Positions 8,201 through 17,606 of a stretch of 64,000 nt of DNA are shown in pieces. Each line of letters begins with the position of its first letter. The stretch's first letter is position 1. The stretch is taken from assembly GCF_030518235.1 (NCBI RefSeq), contig NZ_JAULSA010000003.1, positions 310,001 through 374,000 of the forward strand, given 5' to 3'. The position numbers and the translations under genes were made by a program. The notes under the pieces are model-generated. The model saw only the letters and a program-made list of their open reading frames with translations, had not been told where the DNA came from and did not search any database. Source of the DNA: Saccharibacillus sp. CPCC 101409. GTDB taxonomy: Bacteria; Bacillota; Bacilli; Paenibacillales; Paenibacillaceae.

Positions 8201-10475
8201 GATGATGCCTGCGGAACTCGCTCGGCGTGATGCCGGTGAAGCGTTTGAACACGCGGTTGAACGAAGCGACGGTGTAGTAGCCGACCAGGGCGGCGATTTC
8301 CTGGATCTTCAGGTCGGTTTCGCGCAGCATCTCCGTCGCTTTGTGCATGCGGACGGACAGGATGTATTCGCTGAAATTGGTGCCGGTCTTCTCCTTGTAA
8401 TAGGTGGAGAGATACGGCCCGGTGATGCCCAGCTTGCCCGCGATCATATCGAGCGACAGGTCGTCGCCGTAGTGCTCCTCGACGTAGTCCGTCACGAACT
8501 TGATGATGATGTCCGTCTCGGATTTCTTATCGCGGATCGCCGAAGCGGAGCGGGACAGCAGGCCGTGGAAGAACGCTTTGTACTGGTCCAGCGTATGGCA
8601 AGATTTGAGCAGGTCGTACGGCGAACCGCCTTCCGCCAGCGTATTAAGCGGCAGATTGCGCGCGTACATGATCTTGACCGTGCGGTTGACGACGTCTTTG
8701 GCGAAGTCCTGGAACTGCTGGGCGAGCGCGCCCGCGCGTTCCAGATCGTCGAGCAGCCGGTCCACCAGCGGAACGGTAATCTCGTCGCAGCCCGACTGCA
8801 AATTGGCGATCAGCTCCTGTTCTTCGGCCGACGAAGGAATCATCAGCGAAGGCTGCGGCACCCACTCGCCGATCACCTGCACGTCTTCGCCCAGCCTGCG
8901 CTGCTTGATCAGGTCCAGCACATCCTGGTACGTCTCGGCGAAATCGGCGGAGCGGTAGCGCGCCGGGCTGATCGCCAGCGTGAAGTTGCAGTACGGGATA
9001 TCGGTGGCGAGCAGGCCGACCAGTTGGTCCAGATTGTCCGGCTGCCGCGCCGCTCCTTCTTCTTTGACGAACAGAATGGACAGAATCTGGTCCTGCTCCA
9101 GCTGGAACGTCAGCGAGTTGTCGTAGACGCTCGAGAAATGGGCGCCGATCAATTCCTTGTACATATTGAAAGCCCGCTGCGGCGCGTTGGCGATCTCCCG
9201 GGCGAACCGCTCCTTGAATTCGATCTGCGACAGGACGAGTCGGTACGGCCCGTCCGTATCGATCGGGGTGGGCAGCAGCTCGCCGCCCCCGTTGATCTTC
9301 TTGAGCCGCGACATATAAGCGAACTGCTGGAGCAGGTTGTTTTTGGCGAGCAGGTCTTTGCGGTACTCTTCTTTGGAACTCGACAGATCGCTCAGCGCGC
9401 TGCGCAGCAGATTGAATTCCTTGATCCGGCTGCCTTCGCCCACCGGGACGCCGACCGCGCTCAGCGACTGCGCCGAACGGATCATGGCCGCCAGCGGATT
9501 GTGGAAGCGTCTGGAGAACCAGTAGGATACGGCCAGTCCGATCAGGAGGGACAAGACCAGCAGCGTGCCCATCACCGCGTTCAGCCGGTCCATCTGGCGG
9601 GCGAGTCCGCGGTCGGACACGGCTTCGAAATAAGTGAAACCCGTCTCCGCGCCCGTCCGGTAGAAATAGTAACCGTCGCCGACGCGCACATAACCGGTTC
9701 CTTTTTGCTCAAGCGCGGTTCGGTCGGGGACGAAGCCTTCGGAATCTGAGGACAGAAACAGCAGTTCCCCCTGCCCGCCGACGATAAAAAAGTGGCTGTC
9801 CGGCTTGTTCTGGTGGAACGCTTCGTAAATCCTGCTGCCGTCCAGCAGGGCGATAAACGCAAAGCCGTGATCGTAGGCGTTCTTGACCATAACCGGGATA
9901 AACGTGCCGAGCGCCTGCTGCTGGAACGCCGCGTCCGAACGGAACGAAGCCGCCGGATACACGCGGAAACTTTCTTCGCTCTCCATTTCCCCGTCCCAGA
10001 ACTTCTGCGTGTAGCCGGACTGGACGTAGAATTTGTTAAACATCGTCGAAGCGTCGCGGGTGCCGTCGCGTTCGATCACGAAATTATCGTTTTTAAAATA
10101 GTAGATCAGGTTGTCCAGATACAGCAGCGTGTTGTTCAAGTTGAGGTGCAGCGAGCGCTGGGCGTCGACGACCACCTCGTAACGGCGCATCGGATTGCCG
10201 CGCTTCAGGATCTGCGTGTCGTTGTCGAACAGATAGCCGAGCATGAAATTGCGGATGAGCTTGATATGCTTTTCGTAATTGGCCGCCGTCGCTTCCAGGT
10301 TCAGGCTGCTGTTGAGGATGATCTCTTTCTTGATGTTGTCGCTAAAAAAGCTGTAAGCCGCCAGATTGAGCGACGTCAGCAGCACGATGACCGCGATGAA
10401 GCTGCTGAACAAAGTGTAGAAAAGAGACGTTTGATTTCGAGCCGCGCCGCGCCGTTTTTTTGTCGTCCAGTCCAT
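8196..10475 (-). CDS. Membrane-bound AraC-family transcription regulator
   Basis: A 759-residue one-component regulator. A transmembrane helix (about 19-41) is followed by an extracellular sensor region, a second helix (about 308-330), a cytoplasmic linker, and a C-terminal AraC/XylS double helix-turn-helix (about 660-759; LSLDMIAGKLGITGPYLS and IQEIAALVGYYTVASFNRVF). This layout is common in Paenibacillus for controlling neighbouring sugar ABC transporters. Start ATG 10475 has AAAGGA nine bases upstream; a longer in-frame start 14 codons earlier lacks support. It is transcribed divergently from the oxidoreductase-permease operon at 10708-16381, its likely target. The inducing sugar is unknown. 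Confidence 0.9.
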   Translation of the reverse strand: MDWTTKKRRGAARNQTSLFYTLFSSFIAVIVLLTSLNLAAYSFFSDNIKKEIILNSSLNLEATAANYEKHIKLIRNFMLGYLFDNDTQILKRGNPMRRYEVVVDAQRSLHLNLNNTLLYLDNLIYYFKNDNFVIERDGTRDASTMFNKFYVQSGYTQKFWDGEMESEESFRVYPAASFRSDAAFQQQALGTFIPVMVKNAYDHGFAFIALLDGSRIYEAFHQNKPDSHFFIVGGQGELLFLSSDSEGFVPDRTALEQKGTGYVRVGDGYYFYRTGAETGFTYFEAVSDRGLARQMDRLNAVMGTLLVLSLLIGLAVSYWFSRRFHNPLAAMIRSAQSLSAVGVPVGEGSRIKEFNLLRSALSDLSSSKEEYRKDLLAKNNLLQQFAYMSRLKKINGGGELLPTPIDTDGPYRLVLSQIEFKERFAREIANAPQRAFNMYKELIGAHFSSVYDNSLTFQLEQDQILSILFVKEEGAARQPDNLDQLVGLLATDIPYCNFTLAISPARYRSADFAETYQDVLDLIKQRRLGEDVQVIGEWVPQPSLMIPSSAEEQELIANLQSGCDEITVPLVDRLLDDLERAGALAQQFQDFAKDVVNRTVKIMYARNLPLNTLAEGGSPYDLLKSCHTLDQYKAFFHGLLSRSASAIRDKKSETDIIIKFVTDYVEEHYGDDLSLDMIAGKLGITGPYLSTYYKEKTGTNFSEYILSVRMHKATEMLRETDLKIQEIAALVGYYTVASFNRVFKRFTGITPSEFRRHHR

Positions 10476-10707
10476 ACTCCGGTTTCCTTTCTTCGATCGT
10501 GATCGGGAACGCTGCACCTTTTAAGTATAAGCCGGTGTCAGTTTACCTCTCAATTCTCTTCGCTTCGAAAACTTATCTTTTTTCATGATTTTCGCCAACA
10601 ACGGACAATGATTTAAATTTTAGAGAAGAAACAAAAAATAGCCTAATAGCGGCTCGCGGACCCGCTTGTTATGATTGCTCTCGAAACATGACAGGGAGGT
10701 GGGCAGC

Positions 10708-11724
10708 ATGCTTTATCGCACGGCCGTGCTCGGCGCCGGCAATATCGCGCGGTTTCATCTGGAGGCCATGAAGTCGCTCCCGGATATCCGTGCCTGCGCG
10801 ATTGCCGATGTGCAGAAGCGGCGAGCGGACAGACTGGCGGCGGAATACGGCCTTTCGTCTTATACCGATTACAAGGACATGATCGTTCGGGAAAAGCCGG
10901 ATCTCGTCGTGGTGACTTTGCCTCATTACCTGCACGCGGAGGCGGCGAAGTTTGCGGCGGAGCGGGGCATCCATATCCTGCTCGAAAAGCCGATGGCGCT
11001 GAACGTCCGCGAATGCGACGGGATAATCGCGGCGGCAAAAGCGGGCGGCGTCCGGGTGATGGTGGGCCATACGCAGCATTACATGGCGGAGAATCTGGAG
11101 GCGAAGGCGTGGATCGACAGCGGCCGGCTCGGCCGGCTGGTGATGATCGGCGATACCCGGCATCAGCAGTACGATCTGCCGGGACGGCCGGACTGGTTCT
11201 TCGAACATTCCAAAGCCGGCGGCGGCATCCTGACCAATCTTGGCTCGCACTGCATCGACAAGATCCAGTGGCTGACCGGCGGTCGCATTACCCGGGTGAA
11301 AGCGGTGGTCGACTACACCCCGACGCGCGGCGACGTGGAAAGCGGGGGCTGCGCGCTGCTGGAAACGTCGGCGGGCGTCCCGGCTACGCTCGGGGTATCG
11401 GGACATCCCGGCGGCGTCGTGGACGAAACGGAGCTGCGCTTTACCGGCGGCAGCTTGAAGCTGCGGACCGGCAGCGGGCTGTGGATCGGCGAAGGCAAAG
11501 AGTACCGCAAGCTGCCGGTGCCTCCGCAGCCGGACCCGTTCGTCCGGCAGCTCGAAGATCTGCTCGGCGCGATCCGGGAAGACCGGGAGCCGGAATGCTC
11601 CATGGCGTATTCCCGCAGCGTGGTCGCGGCTGTGCAAAGCCTGTATCTGTCGAGCGAGCGAGGCGCGGAGATCGAAGTGGAACAGGCGGCCGGTTCGGAG
11701 GACGCTCGTCATGCGCGGCGGTAA
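10708..11724 (+). CDS. Gfo/Idh/MocA family oxidoreductase
   Basis: A 338-residue NAD(P)-dependent dehydrogenase. The N-terminal Rossmann fold carries AVLGAGNIARFHLEAM, the conserved EKP motif appears as LLEKPMAL, and a later GGGILTNLGSHCID segment contributes the catalytic histidine region. ATG 10708 follows AGGGAGGTGGG. It is the first gene of a five-gene operon and overlaps the next oxidoreductase by 14 bases. Family members oxidise or rearrange sugars, inositols and sugar acids; the substrate here is unknown but is presumably imported by the downstream transporter. Confidence 0.85.
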   Translation: MLYRTAVLGAGNIARFHLEAMKSLPDIRACAIADVQKRRADRLAAEYGLSSYTDYKDMIVREKPDLVVVTLPHYLHAEAAKFAAERGIHILLEKPMALNVRECDGIIAAAKAGGVRVMVGHTQHYMAENLEAKAWIDSGRLGRLVMIGDTRHQQYDLPGRPDWFFEHSKAGGGILTNLGSHCIDKIQWLTGGRITRVKAVVDYTPTRGDVESGGCALLETSAGVPATLGVSGHPGGVVDETELRFTGGSLKLRTGSGLWIGEGKEYRKLPVPPQPDPFVRQLEDLLGAIREDREPECSMAYSRSVVAAVQSLYLSSERGAEIEVEQAAGSEDARHARR

Positions 11725-12907
11725 CGGGCGGGATTCGTCCGCCGGGGTCCTGCGCATCGGCATGATCGGACTCGACAATCCGAGAGTGCGGACGTTTGCC
11801 CGGCTGCTGAACGGCGGGGCGGCGCCGTATATGGCGCCGCCTGCGGCTGCGGCAAATCCGGGCGCCGCCGGCGCGGCCGCGCAAGCGGATCGAGGCGCGG
11901 TTACGGCGCCCGGCCCCGCTCCGGCTTTTGCCGGCGCGACCCTGACCGCGGCCTGGCCGGGCGAGCCTTCGCCCGATTTCCCGCTGAGCGCGGAGCGGCT
12001 GGACGGATTCGTCCGCGAGCTGCAAAGCGACTTCGGCGTGGCGATGCTCGATTCCATCGAAGCCGTGGCGAAGGAGTGCGACGCCTGGATGCTGGAGGCG
12101 GTCGACGGCCGGACCCGGCCGGAGCTGTTCGGGATCATGGCGGCCTACGGCAAGCCGATCTTCGTGGACAAGCCGTTCGCCCTGTCTTCGGGCGACGCGG
12201 AGCGGATGCGCCGCGCGGCCGCCCGGTACGGCGCGCCGTGGATGAGCGCTTCGTCGCTCAGGCACGCCGAAGCGCTGAGCGAAGCGATTCGCGCCGTGGC
12301 GGACGCGGAAGCCTCGCCTGCCGGCGGGCCGCGCTTTTCCTTGGCGGAGCCGCCCGCCGCCGGCGAATCTCAGCTTTCGCCGGAGCCGCAGGCCGCGCGC
12401 GCAGCGCGTTCCTCCGCCTTCGCGCGCAGCGCGGTCCGAGGCGCGGACCTGTACGGTCCGATGCCGATGCAGCCGACCCAGGCCGGCTACTTCTGGTACG
12501 GCATCCACACGGCGGAGATGCTGCTGCGGGCGCTGGGACCCGGCTGCGTCGAAGTCTTCGCGGCGCGGACGCAGGGCCACGACGTCTTGACCGGGATCTG
12601 GGCGGACGGCCGGATCGGCACGATCCGGGGCGGCCGCGCGGGCGGCGAAAGCTTCGGCGGCACGCTGCACGGGACGCGATTATCGCATTCGTTCGAAGTC
12701 CGGGCAAGCGACAAACCTTATCTGGAAAGCCAGCTCGAAGCCGTGATCGCTTTTCTGGCGGGCGGACCCGGCCCCGTCGATCCGCGCGAAACGCTGGAGA
12801 TCGTGCGTTTCCTGGAAGCCGCGAACCGCAGCGCGGAAACGGGCGTCCGGGTGAAACTTCAAGGAAGCTCGACCAATACGGCTCAAGCGCCGGACAAGGA
12901 GGCCTGA
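11711..12907 (+). CDS. Divergent Gfo/Idh/MocA-like protein
   Basis: A 398-residue homologue of the Gfo/Idh/MocA fold. The N-terminus reads LRIGMIGLDNPRVRTFARLL, with a weakened glycine motif; FVDKPFAL replaces the usual EKP loop by DKP; and a long Ala/Pro-rich insertion (about residues 38-75) follows the first strand. A second Ala-rich insertion lies near 195-240. The start overlaps the preceding stop by 14 bases and has GGAGG upstream. It may be a catalytically altered partner of the first oxidoreductase. High-GC insertions suggest relaxed constraint, but the frame is intact. Confidence 0.7.
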   Translation: MRGGNGRDSSAGVLRIGMIGLDNPRVRTFARLLNGGAAPYMAPPAAAANPGAAGAAAQADRGAVTAPGPAPAFAGATLTAAWPGEPSPDFPLSAERLDGFVRELQSDFGVAMLDSIEAVAKECDAWMLEAVDGRTRPELFGIMAAYGKPIFVDKPFALSSGDAERMRRAAARYGAPWMSASSLRHAEALSEAIRAVADAEASPAGGPRFSLAEPPAAGESQLSPEPQAARAARSSAFARSAVRGADLYGPMPMQPTQAGYFWYGIHTAEMLLRALGPGCVEVFAARTQGHDVLTGIWADGRIGTIRGGRAGGESFGGTLHGTRLSHSFEVRASDKPYLESQLEAVIAFLAGGPGPVDPRETLEIVRFLEAANRSAETGVRVKLQGSSTNTAQAPDKEA

Positions 12908-12909
12908 TT

Positions 12910-13902
12910 ATGAGCGAATCGACGATCGATCCATCGCCTTCGGCACCGCCGGATATCGGTTCCGCGGCCGGGGCATCCGGGGCAGGGGCGTCCAAAGCGG
13001 CGCTGTTTCGAGTAAGATGGAACCGAAGCAAGTATCTGTTTCTGCTGTTTCTGCCGGCTTTGATCTACTATCTGATGTTCAAATACGTGCCCATGTTCGG
13101 CATCCTGATCTCGTTCAAGGATTACAATCCGTTTCAGGGCGTGTGGGACAGCCCGTGGGTCGGACTGAAGCACTATACTCTTTTTTTCGAAAGTCCCGAT
13201 TCCATGAAGCTGGTCAAGAATACGATCGTGCTCGGCGCGTACAAGATTTTGTTCGGTTTTCCGGCTCCCGTCATCCTGGCGCTGCTGCTCAACGAAGTAC
13301 GCATCGCGCTCGTCAAGCGGGTCGTGCAAACGATCAGCTACCTGCCGCATTTTATCTCGAACGTGGTGGTGGTCGGCATGATGGCGCTGTTCCTGTCTCC
13401 GACAGGCGGCATCGTCAATCAGGCAATCGGCTGGTTCGGGCACGATTCGATCAATTTTATGCAGAACGAGAACTACTTCCGGAGTCTCTACATCCTGTCG
13501 GAAATCTGGCAGCACATCGGCTGGGAAACGATTATCTATCTGGCCGCGCTGAGCGCCATCGACCCGCTGCTGTACGAGGCGGCGACGGTGGACGGAGCGA
13601 GCCGCTGGCACCAGCTCCGCCACGTGACGCTGCCCGGCATCGTGCCCGCGATCGTGACGCTGCTTATCCTCAATGTCGGCCATGTGCTGGATATCGGGTT
13701 TGAAAAAGTGCTGCTCATGCAGAATCCGTCCATCTACTCGACCGCGGACGTGCTCAGCACTTACGTGTACCGGACCGGCATTCAGGCGATGAATTACAGC
13801 TACGGCACGGCGATCGACCTGTTTGCGAGCCTGGTGAACCTGTTCTTTATTTTTACCGCCAACTGGATCAGCCGCCGCGTCAGCGGAACAAGCCTGTGGT
13901 GA
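12910..13902 (+). CDS. Carbohydrate ABC transporter permease, LplB type
   Basis: A 330-residue inner-membrane permease with six predicted helices after a 38-residue Ala/Ser-rich cytoplasmic tail. The ATPase-docking EAA loop is EAATVDGASRWHQLRHVTLPG. The family (MalF/LplB) forms a heterodimer with an LplC-type subunit, encoded next. AAGGAGG precedes ATG 12910, and the start lies two bases after the preceding stop. No ABC ATPase gene is present in the operon; in Firmicutes a shared MsmX-type ATPase often serves such transporters. Confidence 0.92.
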   Translation: MSESTIDPSPSAPPDIGSAAGASGAGASKAALFRVRWNRSKYLFLLFLPALIYYLMFKYVPMFGILISFKDYNPFQGVWDSPWVGLKHYTLFFESPDSMKLVKNTIVLGAYKILFGFPAPVILALLLNEVRIALVKRVVQTISYLPHFISNVVVVGMMALFLSPTGGIVNQAIGWFGHDSINFMQNENYFRSLYILSEIWQHIGWETIIYLAALSAIDPLLYEAATVDGASRWHQLRHVTLPGIVPAIVTLLILNVGHVLDIGFEKVLLMQNPSIYSTADVLSTYVYRTGIQAMNYSYGTAIDLFASLVNLFFIFTANWISRRVSGTSLW

Positions 13903-13924
13903 CGAACCGGGGAGGAGAAGCGAT

Positions 13925-14791
13925 ATGAAACCGAAATTCGGCGTCTTCGACGTCCTGCTGTACCTGGTGCTGGCCGGGCTGGCCGTCACCGCGCTGTATC
14001 CGTTCGTTTATATGCTCGCCGTCTCGCTCAGCGGCACGGTGCCGGTCCTCAAAGGACAGGTGTACTTATGGCCCAAAGAAATCAATCTGCGCACTTATGC
14101 GGTCGTATTCGAAAACGCGGCGATCGGGCGGGCTTACCTCAATACGATCCTGTATACGCTGCTCGGCACGTCGATTTCCCTTCTGATTACGGCCGCCGGC
14201 GCGTACGCGCTGTCCAAGCAAGACATGCTTCTTCGCCGGACGTTTATGATCCTGGTGATCGTGACGCTTTTTTTCAGCGGCGGCATGATCCCGACGTTCC
14301 TCGTCGTGCGCAGCTACCACCTGATCGATACGATCTGGGCGATGGTGCTGCCGGGCGCGGTCAGTACGTGGAACCTGCTCGTCATGCGGACCTTCTTCTC
14401 GGCGCTGCCGCAGGAGGTGGAGGAGTCCGGCAAGATCGACGGGCTGAACGATATCGGGATCTTTTTCCGGCTGGTGCTTCCGCTCTCCAAAGCGATTCTG
14501 GCCACTATCGGATTATTCTACGGCGTCGCGATCTGGAACAACTTCTTCTCGGCGCTGCTGTATCTGCGGGATGCGGATCTGTTTCCGCTCCAGGTCATCG
14601 TGCGCAACATGGTGCTTCAGGGCAACGCCAGCGCGAGCGGAGCGGCCGGGATCGGCGGGGACGGCATGATCGTCGACGAATCGCTCAAGTACGCCACCAT
14701 TATCGTCACGACCGTTCCGATCCTGCTGGTGTACCCGTTCCTGCAAAAGTATTTCGCCAAAGGCGCGCTGATCGGATCGGTGAAAGGTTAA
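13925..14791 (+). CDS. Carbohydrate ABC transporter permease, LplC/YtcP type
   Basis: A 288-residue permease, partner of the LplB-type subunit 22 bases upstream. It has about six membrane helices and an EAA-type loop (EVEESGKIDGLNDIGIFFRL). GGGGAGGAG precedes ATG 13925. Together with the lipoprotein encoded next it forms an importer of the type used in Paenibacillus for oligosaccharides and uronic-acid-containing sugars. The actual substrate cannot be read from the sequence. Confidence 0.92.
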   Translation: MKPKFGVFDVLLYLVLAGLAVTALYPFVYMLAVSLSGTVPVLKGQVYLWPKEINLRTYAVVFENAAIGRAYLNTILYTLLGTSISLLITAAGAYALSKQDMLLRRTFMILVIVTLFFSGGMIPTFLVVRSYHLIDTIWAMVLPGAVSTWNLLVMRTFFSALPQEVEESGKIDGLNDIGIFFRLVLPLSKAILATIGLFYGVAIWNNFFSALLYLRDADLFPLQVIVRNMVLQGNASASGAAGIGGDGMIVDESLKYATIIVTTVPILLVYPFLQKYFAKGALIGSVKG

Positions 14792-14842
14792 CGGTTTGTC
14801 GGGCAGTACCCAATCGTCAATCACAGAAAGCGAGGGGCAAAT

Positions 14843-16381
14843 ATGCGCAAAAAGTTTACCGGCGTGTTATCCGTTGTCATGGGGTGCGGTCTGCTGCTGG
14901 GAGCGTGTTCGGACGGATCGTCCACGACGAAAAGCAATGAAGGCGGCTCCGCGGACGCGTCCGGAGAAACGCCGGGGCAAACGCTGACTTTTCTCGATTA
15001 CAGCAACCCGAGCTGGCCGTACGACGCCAACTGGAAAGTGTGGGAATATATCAAGGAGAAAACGGGCGTGACGCTCGACGTGCAGGTGCCGGCCGGCAAT
15101 CTGCTGGAAGACGCGCTGAGCCTGACGATCGCTTCCGGCGATATGCCCGACCTGATGTGGACGCAGCAAAAAGCGACTGCCGACAAATTCGGCCAGCAGG
15201 GCGCGCTTGTGAATATCCTCGATTATGTGGACGAAATGCCGAATTTCAAAGCGTGGATGGAGCAGCACCCGGTCGAAACGCAGAACGTGCTGTCCTACGA
15301 CGGCAAAATGTACGTATTCCCGAACGAAGGGCTGGGCGAGTCGAACCGCCGGACCTGGATGTACCGCGAAGACGTCTTCAAGGAGCTGAACCTGGCGCCG
15401 CCGAAGAACTGGGACGAATTGTACGATACGCTCAAAAAGCTGAAAGCCGCTTACCCCGACAGTTATCCGCTGACGTTCCGGGGCGGGCTGCGCTACTTCC
15501 AGGATTTCGGCGCGGGCTTCGGCGTTCCGGCTCCGGTCGAAACGAACAAAGCCAGCTTCTATCCGGACGAAGCGACGGGCGAGTGGAAGTACGCGGCGGT
15601 GCAGGATGAGTACAAAGAAATGCTGATGTACTTCAACAAATTTTATAAAGAAGGGCTGATTCCGAAAGACTTCCTGACGATCGACACAAAGATGTGGCAG
15701 GATATCGTCTCGACGAACCGGGCGTTTATCACGCTCGATTATATCGGGCGGATCGACTTCTACAACTTCGCGCTGCGGCCGGACAATCCGGATTTCTCGA
15801 TGAGCTTCATGGCGCCTCCGGCGGCGCTGGACGGACCGCAGAAGAACGTATTCACGGCCACGATGGAAGAAGGCTTTATGATCTCGTCGAAGTCGCCGAA
15901 GATCAAGGACATCGTCAAGTTTATCGACTACTTCTACTCGGAAGACGGCCGCAAGGCGGTAAGCTGGGGCAAAGAAGGCGAGACGTACCGGGGCGACGCT
16001 TTTATCGAGAAATACACGGACATCACCGATCTGCGCAAAAAGACGGGCTTGTCCACCGACGGCACGTACACCTGGTTCGATTTCGACTCGCATATCTCCG
16101 TGTCTTCGCCGGAGCTGCAGTCCGCTTACGAACAGGCGCCGCAGTACGACGGGGAGAAGCAGTCGCTGCCGGCGTTCGCGCCGGAAGAGCAGCAGGTGCT
16201 GAGCACCAAAGGCGATTCGCTGAACAGCCACCGCGACGAGAACTTCGCCAAGTTCATTATCGGCACTCGCAGCTTCGACGAGTGGGACCAGTTCGTCGAA
16301 GAGCAGAAGAAGCTGGGCTACGAAGAAATCCTGGATATCTACAAGAAAGCGTCCGAACGCGCCAAAGCGGCCGTGAAATAA
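14843..16381 (+). CDS. Extracellular solute-binding lipoprotein (LplA type)
   Basis: A 512-residue substrate-binding protein. The signal peptide ends in the lipobox LLGAC with the acylated cysteine at C22, followed by a Ser/Gly/Asp-rich tether and a family 1 sugar-binding fold. The length fits the large LplA/YtcQ group rather than the usual 420-440-residue proteins. It is the last gene of the operon, 51 bases after the permease, and is followed by a terminator at 16475. It captures the sugar outside the membrane and delivers it to the two permeases. Confidence 0.92.
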   Translation: MRKKFTGVLSVVMGCGLLLGACSDGSSTTKSNEGGSADASGETPGQTLTFLDYSNPSWPYDANWKVWEYIKEKTGVTLDVQVPAGNLLEDALSLTIASGDMPDLMWTQQKATADKFGQQGALVNILDYVDEMPNFKAWMEQHPVETQNVLSYDGKMYVFPNEGLGESNRRTWMYREDVFKELNLAPPKNWDELYDTLKKLKAAYPDSYPLTFRGGLRYFQDFGAGFGVPAPVETNKASFYPDEATGEWKYAAVQDEYKEMLMYFNKFYKEGLIPKDFLTIDTKMWQDIVSTNRAFITLDYIGRIDFYNFALRPDNPDFSMSFMAPPAALDGPQKNVFTATMEEGFMISSKSPKIKDIVKFIDYFYSEDGRKAVSWGKEGETYRGDAFIEKYTDITDLRKKTGLSTDGTYTWFDFDSHISVSSPELQSAYEQAPQYDGEKQSLPAFAPEEQQVLSTKGDSLNSHRDENFAKFIIGTRSFDEWDQFVEEQKKLGYEEILDIYKKASERAKAAVK

Positions 16382-16474
16382 CAGGGCGCCGGGCCGGTCC
16401 CGTGGCCGGACGGAACAAGCTGTCCGGACCTGTACGGGTATATCCGGGCCTCTGCGGGTATGTCCGGGCCAAAC

Positions 16475-16526
16475 GCAAACCGCGCGCGCCGATTACGTAT
16501 CGGTGCGCGCGGTTTGCTTGATTTTG
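16475..16526. terminator. Bidirectional terminator after the LplA-type gene
   Basis: A nearly perfect 19-bp stem (arms GCAAACCGCGCGC and GCGCGCGGTTTGC with an inner CCGAT-ATCGG pair) spans 16475-16517, followed by TTGATTTT. It separates the transport operon from the convergent VOC gene. Just upstream (16419-16470), GTCCGGRC- and GGGTAT-type segments repeat. Confidence 0.8.
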
Positions 16527-16552
16527 CCGGCTTTGTCTTGTTGATCCGCGTC

Positions 16553-16921
16553 TCAGGCTTTGCTGTGCAGAGTCACCAGATAGCCGTCCGGGTCGGCGAA
16601 CGTAAACGTGCGTCCGAACGGTCCGTCTATGGGCGCGGAAGCGATCTCTACGCCCACCGCGGCGAGCTTGTCGTGAATTTCCTGCGCATCGGGGGCGTGC
16701 AGCCACAGCGCCACGCCGAGTCCGGGCCGGGCGCCCGGCCCGAGTTCGACGCCCGGCAGCAGGTCGCGAAGAGCGAACGTGATCGGCTTTGTGTCGAAAA
16801 CGACGGCATGAGGCGGTCCCGCCTGCGAACGGACGAGTCCGAGATGGCTTTGATAAAATTCGGCGGAGCGTTCGAGATTGCTGACTTGAAGCGAGATAAA
16901 GTCCGGGCCGATTGCCGGCAT
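16553..16921 (-). CDS. VOC family (glyoxalase/bleomycin-resistance-like) protein
   Basis: A 122-residue single vicinal-oxygen-chelate domain of two beta-alpha-beta-beta-beta modules. The N-terminal half begins IGPDFISLQVSNLERSAEFYQ and the C-terminal half ends GRTFTFADPDGYLVTLH, the usual end of the second metal-binding module. ATG 16921 has AAGGAGG at ideal distance. The family includes lyases, dioxygenases and antibiotic-binding proteins, and substrate cannot be assigned. It is monocistronic, convergent with the transport operon. Confidence 0.85.
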   Translation of the reverse strand: MPAIGPDFISLQVSNLERSAEFYQSHLGLVRSQAGPPHAVVFDTKPITFALRDLLPGVELGPGARPGLGVALWLHAPDAQEIHDKLAAVGVEIASAPIDGPFGRTFTFADPDGYLVTLHSKA

Positions 16922-17087
16922 AGGGTTGTCCTCCTTGTAGGTGCGGTTGATTGGATTGCAAATTCATTTTCTATAGTTCAAGTGTACAATCCCTCTCCTG
17001 CCAGCAGTATGTCAGTAGCGCTCCGTCTTTTTTTCGGAAGCTTTTTTTCGATATATTTTTATAAAAGCCGGCAGTGCGCAATTTCCG

Positions 17088-17372
17088 CTACGCTTCTTCC
17101 CCGAACCCTTCCACCACCAGCTTCCCGATCATGCTGCCGGTCTCGATACGGCGGTGCGCTTCGCGCAGATTGGTCGCGTTGAACGGCGACAGGCGTTCGG
17201 TCAGCGTCGTGACGGTTTGGCCGTCGTCCACCAGATCGGCGGTCGCGTTCAGCAGTTCGTGCTGGCGGATCACGTCCGGCGTTCCGAACAGGAGACGGGT
17301 AAACATCAGCTCCCAGGCGAACGTGCCGCTTTTGTCTTTGAGCTTGAGCAGATCGACCGGCTGGGCGGTCTC
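17088..17372 (-). pseudogene. 3' remnant of a zinc-type alcohol dehydrogenase/quinone oxidoreductase gene
   Basis: The minus strand encodes the C-terminal 90 or so residues of a medium-chain dehydrogenase: PVDLLKLKDKSGTFAWELMF, then IRQHELLNATADLVDDG and GSMIGKLVVEGF, ending at TAG 17088. The N-terminal two thirds, including the cofactor-binding domain, are missing. The homology breaks off near 17372, where plus-strand HxlR coding begins. It is almost certainly non-functional. Confidence 0.75.
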
Positions 17373-17377
17373 TACAG

Positions 17378-17566
17378 CGGTTCAACGAATTCCGCCGCAT
17401 CTGCCCGACCATCACCCGGCGAATGCTGACTTTGCAGCTGCGCGAGCTGGAAAAAGACGGCATTGTGCACCGCGAAGTCTACCAGCAAATCCCGCCCAAA
17501 GTCGAATATTCGCTGACCGACTTCGGCCGCGCGCTGGAACCAATTATGGGTTTAAAATACAATTAA
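17378..17566 (+). pseudogene. Internal remnant of an HxlR-family regulator gene
   Basis: The plus strand reads RFNEFRRICPTITRRMLTLQ, LRELEKDGIVHREVYQQ and PKVEYSLTDFGRALEPI, the recognition helix and wing of an HxlR winged-helix protein. The first 40 or so residues are absent. The normal C-terminal helix is replaced by MGLKYN and a stop where AT-rich DNA begins. Both ends are thus truncated. HxlR genes often lie divergent from the oxidoreductase they control, which fits the broken dehydrogenase on the other side. Confidence 0.75.
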
Positions 17567-17606
17567 CTTGTTTAATGAATATATATAATAAAAAGGAGGT
17601 ATATGA

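Noticed and set aside
10669-12138. 489-codon frame antisense to the two oxidoreductases
   Set aside because: Shadow frame; sense strand has overlapping genes with good start sites and clear motifs.
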